From: Nitrospirota bacterium
GTDB taxonomy: Bacteria; Nitrospirota_A; Leptospirillia; Leptospirillales; Leptospirillaceae
Assembly (NCBI GenBank): GCA_021838585.1
Contig: JAKCDE010000009.1
Location: forward strand, 1-56,198
Direction of reading: 5' to 3'
Length of the DNA: 56,198 bases
The position numbers and the translations under genes are program-made. Positions 1 through 9,217 of this stretch are shown here, in pieces (position 1 is the stretch's first letter; the number at the start of each line of letters is the position of its first letter). The notes under the pieces are model-generated. The model did not search any database. It was not told the origin of the DNA and worked only from the letters and a program-made list of their open reading frames with translations.

Positions 1-1328
1 TGGGAACGGACATGTCGGTGATCGGAAACAACATCAGCAACATGAACACGGTCGGGTTCAAATCTGGTCGGGCCGTTTTTGCCAATATCTACGGACAGAC
101 CCTGGCGGGAAAATCCAATGCGGTCGGCCCGTCCCAGCCGGGTTCCGGCGTCTACGTCGAATCCATCGAGCCCCTGTTCACCCAGGGATCGGTCCAGTCC
201 ACCAGCAACGCCCTCGACCTGGCCATCCAGGGGAACGGGTTCTTTTCTTTCCGCAACACCAACGGCGCGGTCCTTTATGGGCGCAACGGAGCGCTTTCCC
301 TCGACCGGAATGGGCGGATCGTCGACCAGGGGGGCCACATCCTCCAGGGCTACTCGGCCGACGCCGCCGGCCGGATCCAGCCCAAGGTCGGGGATCTCGG
401 GGTGCCCCAGTCGACCATTCCTCCCAAGGCCTCCCAGAATGTCTATTCCCGGATCAACCTGGACGCCAACATGACGGAGAAGCTGAAGGCCGGAAAGACC
501 TTTTCGAAGTCCAGCAATATCTTCGACTCTCTTGGCATCGAGCATCTTCTCACCTACAAGTTCCACCCCACCAATACCGTGGGGCAATGGGCGGTGGAGG
601 CGACTCTCGACGGGGCCAAGCTGACCAAGGGCGGAGGCAGCGTCACCTATACCTCTTCTGCAGGTGGAAAATCCCACACGATCAAGGGCATGGTGGCCAT
701 GATCAACTTCGACGGCAACGGCAATGTGGCCAATGTCAACTACGGGGGCTCCCCCACCAAACTCGACACCTCGGGGGTCCAGAGTGTGGATTACACGATG
801 GCGCTCGACGACAAGGCCTCCACGCCGGTCACCCTGTCGCTCTATATTCCAAAGCCCGGACAGAAGGTTCCCGAAAACACCAAGGACGGGATCACCCGGC
901 AGGTCCTGGATCTGACCCAATACGCCGAGCCCTCCACGACGATCGAGGAGACGCAGGACGGATACAAGGCGGGAGACCTGTCAAACATCGCGATCGACCG
1001 GCAGGGACGGATTGTCGGTTCGTTTTCGAACGGGACGGAACACAACCTGGGGGCCATCGCGGTCTCGACCTTCAACAACCCCAACGGGCTTGTCAGCATC
1101 GGTGGCAATCTCTACCAGGAAAGCATCGGGTCCGGGATCGCGAATATCGGACGGGCCAATCAGGGGGGCCGGGGGCAGGTTCTGGCGAACTCCCTGGAGC
1201 AGTCGAACGTGGATCTTGGGCGTCAAATGATTGACATGATTTCGGCGGAAAGAGGATATCAGGCCAACGCCTCCGTCATATCTGCCGACAACCAGCTTAT
1301 GAACACGCTGCTGACGCGTATCGGATAA
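1..1328 (+). CDS. flgE: Flagellar hook protein FlgE, 5' end cut off by window
   Basis: Builds the flagellar hook outside the cell. The reading frame is open to the window edge, with the codons for G-T-D just before the first Met at 12. That Met sits in the conserved FlgE/FlgG N-terminal motif (SVIGNNISNMNTVGFKSGR), so roughly 20 residues are missing. At least 438 residues are present. The rod/hook family DLAIQGNGFF motif lies near residue 75, and the C-terminal heptad helix (LEQSNVDLGRQMIDMISAERGYQANASVI) ends in the usual MNTLL region, so the 3' end is intact. A strong terminator follows at 1358-1395, making this the last gene of an upstream operon outside the window. Confidence 0.95.
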   Translation, partial: GTDMSVIGNNISNMNTVGFKSGRAVFANIYGQTLAGKSNAVGPSQPGSGVYVESIEPLFTQGSVQSTSNALDLAIQGNGFFSFRNTNGAVLYGRNGALSLDRNGRIVDQGGHILQGYSADAAGRIQPKVGDLGVPQSTIPPKASQNVYSRINLDANMTEKLKAGKTFSKSSNIFDSLGIEHLLTYKFHPTNTVGQWAVEATLDGAKLTKGGGSVTYTSSAGGKSHTIKGMVAMINFDGNGNVANVNYGGSPTKLDTSGVQSVDYTMALDDKASTPVTLSLYIPKPGQKVPENTKDGITRQVLDLTQYAEPSTTIEETQDGYKAGDLSNIAIDRQGRIVGSFSNGTEHNLGAIAVSTFNNPNGLVSIGGNLYQESIGSGIANIGRANQGGRGQVLANSLEQSNVDLGRQMIDMISAERGYQANASVISADNQLMNTLLTRIG

Positions 1329-1357
1329 TCTCGCGGAGGTCATGATTTAACAGTAAG

Positions 1358-1395
1358 AAGGGTCTTTCGGGGGATCCCCCGGAAGACCCTTTTTT
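1358..1395 (+). terminator. Rho-independent terminator after flgE
   Basis: Two 15-nt arms, AAGGGTCTTTCGGGG and CCCCGGAAGACCCTT, surround a GATC loop with only one G-U wobble and run into a T-tract. It separates flgE from the fliL promoter, which begins five bases later. Confidence 0.9.
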
Positions 1396-1399
1396 GCTT

Positions 1400-1415
1400 T
1401 GGTACACGTTTTGCT
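1400..1415 (+). promoter_or_regulatory. Sigma-54-type promoter for the fliL operon
   Basis: The sequence TGGTACACGTTTTGCT has GG and GC at the obligatory 12-nt separation of the sigma-54 -24/-12 elements (consensus TGGCACG-N4-TTGC). One base of the -24 core differs (T for C). It lies between the flgE terminator and fliL (start 1502), where a promoter for the export-apparatus operon is expected. No activator site was identified. Confidence 0.75.
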
Positions 1416-1501
1416 TATCATAGGTCGAAAAGAAGGCACGGACCGGTTTCGGGAGATCCTGAAGACGATCCGGACAGGCGGACGCAATCCGGGAGAGGGC
1501 G

Positions 1502-2011
1502 ATGGCTGAGGAAGAAGAGGGCGGAGAAGAGCAGGGGGAAGAGAAGAAAGGCTCCAGGAAGATGCTGATCGTCGCCGTGGCGGCGATCCTGCTGATCCTC
1601 GGAGGCGGAGGGGCCTTTTTCTTTCTCCACCACAAGAAAAAAGGGCCCTCCGAGGAACGGCACCACCACTTGACCCCCAAGGAGATGGAGAAGATGATCA
1701 AGGAACATCCGATCATCGATCTCAAGCCCTTCGTCGTCAACCTTTCCGGGCCGGCCGGGAGCGCTCCCCAGTATCTGAAGGTGCGGATCGCCTTGAAGCT
1801 CGACCGGGCGGTGACGGCCAAGGAGATCGACTACCGGATGCCCGAGATCCAGAGCGCGATCCTGATCCTTCTGGGAGCCCAGACGGTGGGCGATCTCCAG
1901 TCGACGGGAGGGAAGCTGGCCCTGAAGGACGAAATTCGCCACAGAGTCAATGCCAGGCTCGACTCGGGAAAGGTGACCGATGTCTATTTCACGGAGTTCG
2001 TGATTCAGTAG
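1502..2011 (+). CDS. fliL: Flagellar basal body-associated protein FliL
   Basis: FliL surrounds the stator and supports torque at the inner membrane. The 169-residue protein has an acidic/basic cytoplasmic N-terminus, one membrane helix at about 21-42, and a periplasmic domain with the FliL pattern (PFVVNLSG, YLKVRIALKL, and KDEIRHRVNARL followed by a VYFTEFVIQ end). It is the first gene after the sigma-54 promoter at 1400. The ATG is preceded by a GGGAGAGGG purine tract. It is followed by fliN, with fliM absent from its usual place between them. Confidence 0.9.
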   Translation: MAEEEEGGEEQGEEKKGSRKMLIVAVAAILLILGGGGAFFFLHHKKKGPSEERHHHLTPKEMEKMIKEHPIIDLKPFVVNLSGPAGSAPQYLKVRIALKLDRAVTAKEIDYRMPEIQSAILILLGAQTVGDLQSTGGKLALKDEIRHRVNARLDSGKVTDVYFTEFVIQ

Positions 2012-2076
2012 GGTGTTGGGGGACCGGCGCCGGAGGACGGCGCCGGAACGAGGATCATGCCGGAAGGGGAGGAGCG

Positions 2077-2454
2077 ATGGCGGACGAACCACTGGACGAG
2101 GAAGCCCTGGCGCGTGCCTGGGAAGAGGACCTGGCCAAGAATGAGGCGGGCAAGGATCGCGAGGAGCCCCAGGGTCTGCCCAAGACCCATGAACCTCCCC
2201 TGAGCCTGGACTATCTTCTGGACGTTCCCCTGACCATTTCGGTTCGGGTGGGAGAATCCCGGATGCTCATCAAGGATCTTCTGCAGCTTGGGCAGGGATC
2301 GGTCGTGGAGCTCGACAAGCTGGCCGGCGAACCGATGGAGGTCCTCATCAACGACCAGCTGGTCGCCAGGGGAGACGTGGTCCTGGTCAACGACAAGTAC
2401 GGCATCCGGCTGACCGACATCGTCAGCCCCATCGACCGGGTGAAGAAGCTCTGA
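2077..2454 (+). CDS. fliN: Flagellar motor switch protein FliN
   Basis: C-ring switch component. The 125-residue protein has a variable charged N-terminus and a C-terminal SpoA domain from about residue 45 ([19 protein letters not shown] through [17 protein letters not shown]), the standard FliN core. A GGGGAGG ribosome site lies a few bases before the ATG. It sits between fliL and fliO. Its partner fliM is about 48 kb away at 50425. Confidence 0.93.
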   Translation: MADEPLDEEALARAWEEDLAKNEAGKDREEPQGLPKTHEPPLSLDYLLDVPLTISVRVGESRMLIKDLLQLGQGSVVELDKLAGEPMEVLINDQLVARGDVVLVNDKYGIRLTDIVSPIDRVKKL

Positions 2455-2495
2455 GGCCGGGCTTGCCGGCAACCATCCAATAGGGAGGCAGATTC

Positions 2496-2984
2496 ATGAT
2501 CACGACATCCCATGGCCACGACGCGAGTCTTTTGTTTGTCGGCGCCAAGCTGGCTGGGTCGCTCCTCTTTGTCCTGGCGCTCTTTCTCGCGGGGGTCTGG
2601 GTGGTGCGCCTCCTGCAGCGCCAGAAGCTTCTGTCCGCCCGAAGGCCCGAGAACGAGATCGAAATCCGGTCGACCAAGGCCCTCGGTCCCCGTTCCCAGA
2701 TCGCACTTGTGACGGTTGCCGGGAATTCCTTCCTGGTGGGGATCGCCCCATCGGGAATCTCCCTCCTGGGGAAGATCGACGAGCCTTCCCCCCGTGGCTC
2801 GTCGACCGTGGCTCCCTCCGCGCCGGCTCCCCGTCTTCAGACGCCGCCCCCCGCCGCTTCTTCTCGCACTCCAGGTCCGGACCCGGCCTCTTTCGATGCC
2901 GCCGTCCGGGAGGCTTTGGACAGGATCGGCGCCCTTTCGCGGGAGCGGGGATCCGCCGAACGAAGCAGCCGGTGGACAGTATGA
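2496..2984 (+). CDS. fliO: Flagellar biosynthesis protein FliO
   Basis: Small membrane protein that helps assemble the FliP ring of the export gate. It has 162 residues: a short N-terminus, one transmembrane helix at about 20-42, a FliO-type cytoplasmic beta domain ([27 protein letters not shown] in two overlapping parts), then a Ser/Pro-rich linker and a short helix. Such sequences are weakly conserved, so the call rests on fold pattern plus position directly before fliP, with overlapping stop and start codons. Confidence 0.85.
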   Translation: MITTSHGHDASLLFVGAKLAGSLLFVLALFLAGVWVVRLLQRQKLLSARRPENEIEIRSTKALGPRSQIALVTVAGNSFLVGIAPSGISLLGKIDEPSPRGSSTVAPSAPAPRLQTPPPAASSRTPGPDPASFDAAVREALDRIGALSRERGSAERSSRWTV

Positions 2985-3772
2985 GATCTCTCCCCGGCAG
3001 AGCGGCCCTGATGCTTGCGGTTGCACTGCTCCTTTCCGGCCTCTCCCCGGAGGCGGCCTTGGCGAAGGATCTCGCGGTCGCTCCCGTGGCGCCCCTTCCC
3101 GACATCCATCTCTCCTTCGGGAACGGGAATCCGGAGCCGTCCCAGGTCGCGATGACGGTCGAGCTCTTCCTGCTGTTGACGGTTCTTTCCCTGGCCCCGG
3201 CCATTCTCGTGATGATGACCTCCTTCACCCGGATCGTGGTGGTCCTCTCCTTTTTGAGGCAGGCCCTCGGCACGGCCCAGGTTCCACCCAACCAGGTCCT
3301 GATCGGACTCTCTCTTTTCCTGACCTTTTTCATCATGGCCCCGGTCTGGCAGACGATGAACAAGACGGCGATCACTCCCTATCTGGACAAGAAGATCGGC
3401 TCCGACGAGGCCCTCACCAAAGGGATGGCCCCCGTCCGGGATTTCATGTTCCGGCAGGTCCGGAAAAAAGATCTGGCCCTTTTCGAACGGATCGCCCATC
3501 TGCCGGAGACTCCCCAGACCCGGGACCAGATTCCCACCTATGTCCTGATTCCGGCCTTCGTCGTGAGCGAGCTGTCCACCGCCTTCGAAATGGGCTTCAT
3601 GATCTATCTCCCCTTCCTCATTCTGGATGTGGTCGTCTCCTCGGTCCTGATGTCCATGGGCATGATGATGCTTCCCCCGACCGTGGTCTCTCTGCCCTTC
3701 AAGATTCTCCTGTTCGTCCTGGTGGACGGCTGGACCCTGATCGTCGGGTCCCTGGTCCAGAGCTTTCACTAA
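2981..3772 (+). CDS. fliP: Flagellar export gate protein FliP
   Basis: Core subunit of the FliP5-FliQ4-FliR1 export gate. About 263 residues from the ATG at 2981, with a cleavable signal peptide ([20 protein letters not shown], ending near AALA) as is usual for FliP. FliP signatures follow: [36 protein letters not shown], and [20 protein letters not shown]. The ATG overlaps the fliO stop (ATGA). An in-frame GTG at 2972 is an alternative start. Confidence 0.96.
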   Translation: MRSLPGRAALMLAVALLLSGLSPEAALAKDLAVAPVAPLPDIHLSFGNGNPEPSQVAMTVELFLLLTVLSLAPAILVMMTSFTRIVVVLSFLRQALGTAQVPPNQVLIGLSLFLTFFIMAPVWQTMNKTAITPYLDKKIGSDEALTKGMAPVRDFMFRQVRKKDLALFERIAHLPETPQTRDQIPTYVLIPAFVVSELSTAFEMGFMIYLPFLILDVVVSSVLMSMGMMMLPPTVVSLPFKILLFVLVDGWTLIVGSLVQSFH

Positions 3773-3784
3773 AGGAGGAATGAC

Positions 3785-4054
3785 ATGAATCTCCAGACCG
3801 CCGTCGACCTGACCCACGAAGCCATGCGGGTGGCCCTGGTTCTTACCCTCCCCGTTCTTCTTGTCAGCCTTCTGGTGGGGGTGGTGGTGAGCCTTCTCCA
3901 GGCCGTGACCCAGATCAACGAGATGACGCTCTCCTTCCTCCCCAAGGTGGCGGCGGTGGGAGGCGTTCTGCTCGCCCTCATGCCCTGGATGGTCCGGCTG
4001 ATGGTGGACTACACCCAGGGGCTCTTTGCCCAGTTGCCGGGGCTGACGCGGTGA
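3785..4054 (+). CDS. fliQ: Flagellar export gate protein FliQ
   Basis: 89 residues with two membrane helices, matching the length and pattern of FliQ (an N-terminal helix with LVSLLVGVVVSLLQAVTQIN, then TLSFLPKVAAVGGVLLALMP). It forms the FliPQR gate. An AAAGGAGG site lies close before the ATG, and its stop overlaps the GTG of fliR. Confidence 0.95.
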   Translation: MNLQTAVDLTHEAMRVALVLTLPVLLVSLLVGVVVSLLQAVTQINEMTLSFLPKVAAVGGVLLALMPWMVRLMVDYTQGLFAQLPGLTR

Positions 4055-4860
4055 ACGCCAGCCCCTTCATGCACCTTTTCTCCCTTTCCCGGTGGGATCC
4101 GGAGCTCTTCGTCCTGATCCTCTCCCGGACGAGCGGCGTCCTGATCGCGATGCCGGCCTTCAACGCCAGGGCCGTTCCGACGCGCATCAAGGCCCTTGCG
4201 GCCGTCGCGCTTTCGGCCCTCCTCTTTCCTCTGGTGGGGGCGCACATTCCCTTCCGGGAGAGCGGATACGACACCCTTCTTCTCCAAATCCTCTCGGAGT
4301 TCCTGGTCGGAGTCTCGATCGGCTTCTGCGCCTACCTGATCTTCGCCGCCGTGGCCCTGGGGGGCCAGCTTGCCGGAGTCCAGGCAGGCTTCGGGATCGT
4401 GGACGTCATCAACCCCCTGGGGGTCGCGGAGGTGCCTCTTCTGGGGAATTTCCAGACCCAGGTGGCCTTTCTGATCTTTCTCGCCACCAATGCCCAGTAT
4501 GCCCTCCTCTGGACCCTGGCCCGCTCCTACGATGTGATCCGGGTCGGAGGGGGAAGCTTCTCCGACAGCTATTTTGCGGGGATCACCCATCTGGTCGGGG
4601 GAATGATGACCCTCGGACTGGTTCTCGCCTCCCCCTTCATCGTGGGAGGGCTCGTCCTGAACCTCGTCCTGGGATTCCTGTCGAAAATGATGCCCCAGAT
4701 GAACCTCATCTCGCTGGGGCTTCCGGTCATGGTGCTGGGAGGATTGCTTCTCACCCTTCTGGGCCTCCCTTTTTTCAGCGCGGTCCTTGCCCGGTCGATG
4801 GGGGGGCTTGGGGGGACCCTGGACGATCTTCTGAAGGTGATGGCGGGCCATGGCGGATAA
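4051..4860 (+). CDS. fliR: Flagellar export gate protein FliR
   Basis: 269-residue polytopic membrane protein with FliR hallmarks: an early RTSGVLIAMPAFNARAVPTR segment and the conserved GFCAYLIFAAVALGGQLAGV region. The start is the GTG at 4051, overlapping the fliQ stop. The 3' end overlaps flhB by 11 bases. FliP, FliQ, FliR and FlhB together make the inner-membrane gate. Confidence 0.95.
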   Translation: MNASPFMHLFSLSRWDPELFVLILSRTSGVLIAMPAFNARAVPTRIKALAAVALSALLFPLVGAHIPFRESGYDTLLLQILSEFLVGVSIGFCAYLIFAAVALGGQLAGVQAGFGIVDVINPLGVAEVPLLGNFQTQVAFLIFLATNAQYALLWTLARSYDVIRVGGGSFSDSYFAGITHLVGGMMTLGLVLASPFIVGGLVLNLVLGFLSKMMPQMNLISLGLPVMVLGGLLLTLLGLPFFSAVLARSMGGLGGTLDDLLKVMAGHGG

Positions 4861-5938
4861 TGACAATTCCGGTCAGCTGAGACAGGAGGAGCCGACTGCC
4901 CGGCGCCTTGAAAAGGCGCGCGAGGAAGGACAGGTCGCCCGAAGCCGTGAGGTCGGCTACTTTTTCTTTCTGATGGCCTCCCTGATCCTCATGGCCGCCG
5001 ACGGGGCCGATCTGGTCAACCGGCTCAAGGCGGACATGGCCTACTATTTCAGCCACGCCGGAACTCTCCGGGTGTCACCGGATTCGATCTCTCCCTTCGT
5101 CACGACACTGGTCCTTCACGAAATGGGTGCAACCCTCCCCTTTCTTCTGGGATTTCTCATTTTCGGGGTGGCGTCTTTCCTGGTCCAGGGCGGCTTCGTC
5201 TGGAGTCCCAAGGCCGCCGCCCTTCGCTGGAACCGCATCTCCCCTTCCCAGGGGGTGAAGCGGCTTTTTTCGGTTCGCTCTCTCGAAGAGCTGGGCCGCT
5301 ACCTCCTCAAGGTGGTTCTCTCCCTTCTCATCCTGTTTTTCGCGCTCAGGAACAACTGGCTCTCCCTTCCGGCCCTGGTCGAGACCGGTCCCCACCGGAT
5401 GATCGGGGCGCTCTACCGGATGTCCTTTCTCGTCCTCGTGGCCTTTCTTCCCCTCTACATGGCCTTGGCTCTCGCCGACTACCTCTTTCAACGCTTCATC
5501 CTGATGCGGGGACTCCGCATGACGCGGACCGAGGTCAAGGAGGAGACGAAAGAAACGGAAGGGGACCCGCAGGTCCGGGCCCGGATCCGGTCGATCCAGA
5601 GGGCGATGGCCAGGCGCCGGATGATGTCCAAGATCAAGGGAGCCACGGTGGTGATCACCAACCCGACGCACTTCGCCGTCGTCCTGAAGTATCTTCCGGA
5701 GTCGATGGCGGCTCCGGTGGTCGTTGCCAAGGGGGCCGACGAGGTGGCCTTCCGGATCCGTGAGGCGGCCCGGGAGGTGGGCGTTCCGGTCATCGAGGAT
5801 CCGCCCCTCGCCCGGGGGCTTTACCGGGACTGCCCTCTCGACCGTGAGATTCCCGTCACTTTCTATGCGGCCGTGGCGCGGATCCTCTCCATCCTCTACC
5901 AGAGGGCCGGTGGTCCGGCTCCCGTCCGGGAGGGGTAG
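4850..5938 (+). CDS. flhB: Export substrate-specificity switch protein FlhB
   Basis: 362 residues: a charged N-terminus typical of FlhB (EPTARRLEKAREEGQVARSR), four membrane helices, and a cytoplasmic domain with the autocleavage motif NPTH at 271-274. Autocleavage there accompanies the switch from rod/hook to filament export. A second, separate copy of only the C-terminal domain is encoded at 19433-19753. Confidence 0.97.
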   Translation: MADNDNSGQLRQEEPTARRLEKAREEGQVARSREVGYFFFLMASLILMAADGADLVNRLKADMAYYFSHAGTLRVSPDSISPFVTTLVLHEMGATLPFLLGFLIFGVASFLVQGGFVWSPKAAALRWNRISPSQGVKRLFSVRSLEELGRYLLKVVLSLLILFFALRNNWLSLPALVETGPHRMIGALYRMSFLVLVAFLPLYMALALADYLFQRFILMRGLRMTRTEVKEETKETEGDPQVRARIRSIQRAMARRRMMSKIKGATVVITNPTHFAVVLKYLPESMAAPVVVAKGADEVAFRIREAAREVGVPVIEDPPLARGLYRDCPLDREIPVTFYAAVARILSILYQRAGGPAPVREG

Positions 5939-5941
5939 ACC

Positions 5942-8023
5942 ATGAAGGGACTTCTTCAGGGCCGCTCGGCCGATTTCTTTGTGTTCGTGGGGGTGGTGGG
6001 TCTTTTGTCCATCATGATCGTTCCCCTCCCGCCCCTGATGCTGGACCTGCTGCTTTCGACCAATATCGCCTTTTCCCTGATCATTCTCCTGGTCGCACTC
6101 ACCACGAAGTCGATCCTCGAGTTCAACCTCTTTCCGACGATCCTTCTTCTGGCCACCCTCCTCCGGCTCTCCCTGAATGTCGCCAGCACCCGCCTCATCC
6201 TTCTTCACGGTCAAAACGGGACGGTGGCGGCCGGCCACGTCATCGAATCCTTCGGGCGGTTCGTCATCGGAGGCTCCTATGCCGTCGGCCTCGTCATCTT
6301 CCTGATCTTCGTCGTCATCAACTTTGTCGTGGTGACGAGAGGGGCCGGGCGCATCGCCGAGGTCGCGGCCCGCTTCACCCTCGATGCGCTGCCGGGAAAG
6401 CAGATGGCCATCGATGCGGATCTGAATTCGGGGGCGATCAAGGAGGAGGAGGCCCGGAAACGGAGAAAGGACCTGACCCGTGAGTCGGAGTTCTATGGGG
6501 CGATGGACGGCGCCTCCAAGTTCGTCCGGGGAGATGCCATCGCGGCGGTCCTGATCCTGGTCATCAACATCGTGGGCGGCCTTGTCATCGGAACGCTCCT
6601 CATGGGGATGCCGGTGGGAGACGCCCTCCAGGTCTACACCCTCCTGACCATCGGCGAAGGCCTGGTCGCCCAGATCCCGGCCCTGATCGTCAGTGTGGCG
6701 GCCGGGATCGTGGTGACCCGCTCCTCTTCGACCAACGAACTCGGAATGGACATGCGCGAGCAGCTCTTCTCCCGGAGCCGGGCCATGGGGGGAGCCTCCG
6801 CGATCCTTTTGTTCCTGTCGGCCGTTCCCGGCCTTCCCCATCTGGCCTTCCTCATGATGGGAGGGCTTATCGGAGGGGTCGCCTGGTCGGTCAGGAAGGC
6901 CCGCCTCCGCACCGAAAGCGCCCGGAAGGAGGAAGAGGCGAAGGCGCCTCCCTCCGCTGAAAACATCGAACAGTTCCTCTCGCTCGACCTTCTCGAGATC
7001 AATGTGGGCTATGGCCTTGTGTCCCTCGTGGAGGGAGGGGCGGGGGGAGACCTGACAGAGAGGATCAAGGGGATCCGTCGCCAGCTCGCCGGGGAGCTCG
7101 GGATCATCGTCCCTCCGATCCATATCCGGGACAATCTTCAGCTGAAGCCCGAGGAGTACATGATCCTTCTCAAGGGGAATCCGGTGGGACGCTGGGAGCT
7201 CAAGCCCGGCTCCCTGCTGGCGATGAACGCGGCCGGAGCCCTTGAAGGGATTCCCGGAACACCTGTCAAGGAGCCGACATTCGGCCTCCCGGCCCTCTGG
7301 ATTTCCTCCGAACAGCAGGAGTCGGCGGAGGGGGCGGGGCTGACCGTTGTCGATCCCGTGACGGTTCTGGCCACCCATCTGACGGAGATTCTCCGAGCCC
7401 ACGCCGACGAGCTTGTGGGGCGACAGGAGACCCAGAGGCTCCTCGATGCCCTGGCCCGCGACTATCCGAAGCTTGTCGAAGACCTCGTCCCGGGCCAGAT
7501 CGCGCTCGGGACCCTCGTGTCGGTTCTGCACTCCCTGCTGTCGGAGCGTGTCTCCATCCGGGACCTCCGGACCATCCTCGAGTCTCTCTCGGACCAGATC
7601 GCTTCCGGACGGGATGCCAAGGATGTGACACTCCTGGCCGAAGGGGTCCGGCAGGCCCTGGGACGGACGATCGTCAATCCGTACCTGTCCGGACGGGGGA
7701 GACAGCTGTCCGTCATCAGCCTCGATACACGGTGGGAGGAGCAGCTCCAGAAGGTTCTTTCGGGCGGAGGAGGGGGAACGGGACGTCCCCTGGCGCTCGA
7801 TCCCGGGCTGGTCCAGAAATTGCTTTCAACGCTGGGAAGGGTTCTCGAGTCCCAGGGAAAAAAGGGAGTACAGGGGGTCCTGCTCGTCGCCCCCCAGGCG
7901 CGATTCGGGATCAGGCGGCTCATCGAGCGGTATTTCCCCTCTCTTCCCGTGTTGTCTCCCCAGGAGATTCCGCCGGATATTCCGATTCAGTCGTCGGATG
8001 TCGTACGATATCAGGAGGCGTGA
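5942..8023 (+). CDS. flhA: Flagellar export protein FlhA
   Basis: Nonameric export-gate protein. 693 residues, the usual length. The N-terminal half carries about eight membrane helices and the conserved FHIPEP-type region (LDALPGKQMAIDADLNSGAI at about 153-172). A C-terminal cytoplasmic domain from about 360 docks late chaperone-substrate complexes. It starts three bases after flhB and ends just before flhF, the standard order. Confidence 0.97.
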   Translation: MKGLLQGRSADFFVFVGVVGLLSIMIVPLPPLMLDLLLSTNIAFSLIILLVALTTKSILEFNLFPTILLLATLLRLSLNVASTRLILLHGQNGTVAAGHVIESFGRFVIGGSYAVGLVIFLIFVVINFVVVTRGAGRIAEVAARFTLDALPGKQMAIDADLNSGAIKEEEARKRRKDLTRESEFYGAMDGASKFVRGDAIAAVLILVINIVGGLVIGTLLMGMPVGDALQVYTLLTIGEGLVAQIPALIVSVAAGIVVTRSSSTNELGMDMREQLFSRSRAMGGASAILLFLSAVPGLPHLAFLMMGGLIGGVAWSVRKARLRTESARKEEEAKAPPSAENIEQFLSLDLLEINVGYGLVSLVEGGAGGDLTERIKGIRRQLAGELGIIVPPIHIRDNLQLKPEEYMILLKGNPVGRWELKPGSLLAMNAAGALEGIPGTPVKEPTFGLPALWISSEQQESAEGAGLTVVDPVTVLATHLTEILRAHADELVGRQETQRLLDALARDYPKLVEDLVPGQIALGTLVSVLHSLLSERVSIRDLRTILESLSDQIASGRDAKDVTLLAEGVRQALGRTIVNPYLSGRGRQLSVISLDTRWEEQLQKVLSGGGGGTGRPLALDPGLVQKLLSTLGRVLESQGKKGVQGVLLVAPQARFGIRRLIERYFPSLPVLSPQEIPPDIPIQSSDVVRYQEA

Positions 8024-8026
8024 GGA

Positions 8027-9217
8027 ATGATGATCAAATCGTTCGAGGGGGTCGACATGAACGACGCCCTCAGGAAGGTCAAGAAAGAACTGGGATCGGA
8101 CGCCGTCATCCTTTCCTCCCGGAAGTCCGAGAGATCCGGCACGCCCGGGGCTCCGGGCGTGGTCGTCACGGCCGGCCTCCCCCAGCTGGACCCTCCCTGG
8201 GCGAGGGACCTTCCCGGGCCTCCGGAGGAAAATCCCGAAGGGGTCCGCCTCTCCGAGATGGACGCCCTTCGGGACGTCATCGCCCGGATGGAGCGGGAAT
8301 GGGGGCCGGGTTCTTCGCGCGAGATCCAGGGGCTTCTCGCCAGGATCGGGTCCCTGTCGGGAGGATTCCTCTCGCCTCCCCAGCCGCCTTTCGATCCTGT
8401 GGAAGAGGCGGGAAAGACTCTCGCAGCCTCCGGTTTTCCGGAGGAGGACCGGCAGGACCTGATGGAGGCCTTTCGCCTTCTCTCCTTCCAGCCGGTGGAC
8501 TGGAGTTCCTCGCAGGTTCAGTCGCTCCTGCAGTTTCTGGTCGCCCAGAAGCTCGATGTCGCCGGATCCCTCTTTTCGGGAGAGAGGCCGGCCGGCCGGC
8601 CCCTGGTCGTCCTTTTTGCCGGCCCCACCGGCGTGGGAAAGACGACGACGATCGCCAAGATCGCCGCCATGCTCGTTGCCCGCCAACGTCGTCCCGTGGG
8701 GCTCGTCAACCTCGACACCTACCGCATAGGGGCCGTCGAGCAGCTTCGGATCTACGGAGATCTGATGGGTGTCCCGGTCGAGGTTGTGAGCAGTCCCTCC
8801 CGTCTTTCGGGGGCGATCACCCACCTTCGGGGAAGCGAGGTCATCCTGGTGGATTCGGCCGGCCGGTCCGAAGGGGGGACGGACGAGATGGACCCCTTCC
8901 TGTCGGTCCTGAGGTCGGGTTCTTCCTGGGACTTCAAAACGGTTCTCGTCGTCTCCGCGACGCAAAAGTCGGACGACCTGAGCCGGACTCTCCAGCGTTT
9001 TTCAAAGGTTCGTCCCGAAGCGCTCGTGGTGACCAAGGTCGACGAGACCGGAACCCTTGGATCCCTCTACCCGTTGCTGGCCCACAGCCGGATCCCGACA
9101 GCCTATGTCGGGACCGGGCAGAAAGTCCCCGAGGACATCGAGCTGGCCCATGGAGGCCGTCTGGCACAATGGATGATTGAAGGATGGAGTCGCGATGGAT
9201 CAGGCGTCCGGACTTAG
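8027..9217 (+). CDS. flhF: Flagellar placement GTPase FlhF
   Basis: SRP-type GTPase that sets pole and number of flagella. 396 residues (395 if the adjacent second ATG is used). It has the FlhF N-terminal B-domain (MIKSFEGVDMNDALRKVKKE), a linker, a four-helix N region, and the G domain: P-loop GPTGVGKTTT at 199-208, NLDTYRIGAVEQLRIYG, DSAGRSEGG and VVTKVDETG. An AGGAGG site lies 9 bases upstream of the ATG. It overlaps flhG, its activating partner. Confidence 0.96.
   Translation: MMIKSFEGVDMNDALRKVKKELGSDAVILSSRKSERSGTPGAPGVVVTAGLPQLDPPWARDLPGPPEENPEGVRLSEMDALRDVIARMEREWGPGSSREIQGLLARIGSLSGGFLSPPQPPFDPVEEAGKTLAASGFPEEDRQDLMEAFRLLSFQPVDWSSSQVQSLLQFLVAQKLDVAGSLFSGERPAGRPLVVLFAGPTGVGKTTTIAKIAAMLVARQRRPVGLVNLDTYRIGAVEQLRIYGDLMGVPVEVVSSPSRLSGAITHLRGSEVILVDSAGRSEGGTDEMDPFLSVLRSGSSWDFKTVLVVSATQKSDDLSRTLQRFSKVRPEALVVTKVDETGTLGSLYPLLAHSRIPTAYVGTGQKVPEDIELAHGGRLAQWMIEGWSRDGSGVRT

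Noticed and set aside
5075..7531. An 818-codon open frame on the minus strand across flhB and flhA
   Set aside because: It lies opposite two certain genes. Its product is rich in Arg, Gly, Asp and His with no domain pattern, as expected from the complement of GC-rich codons.
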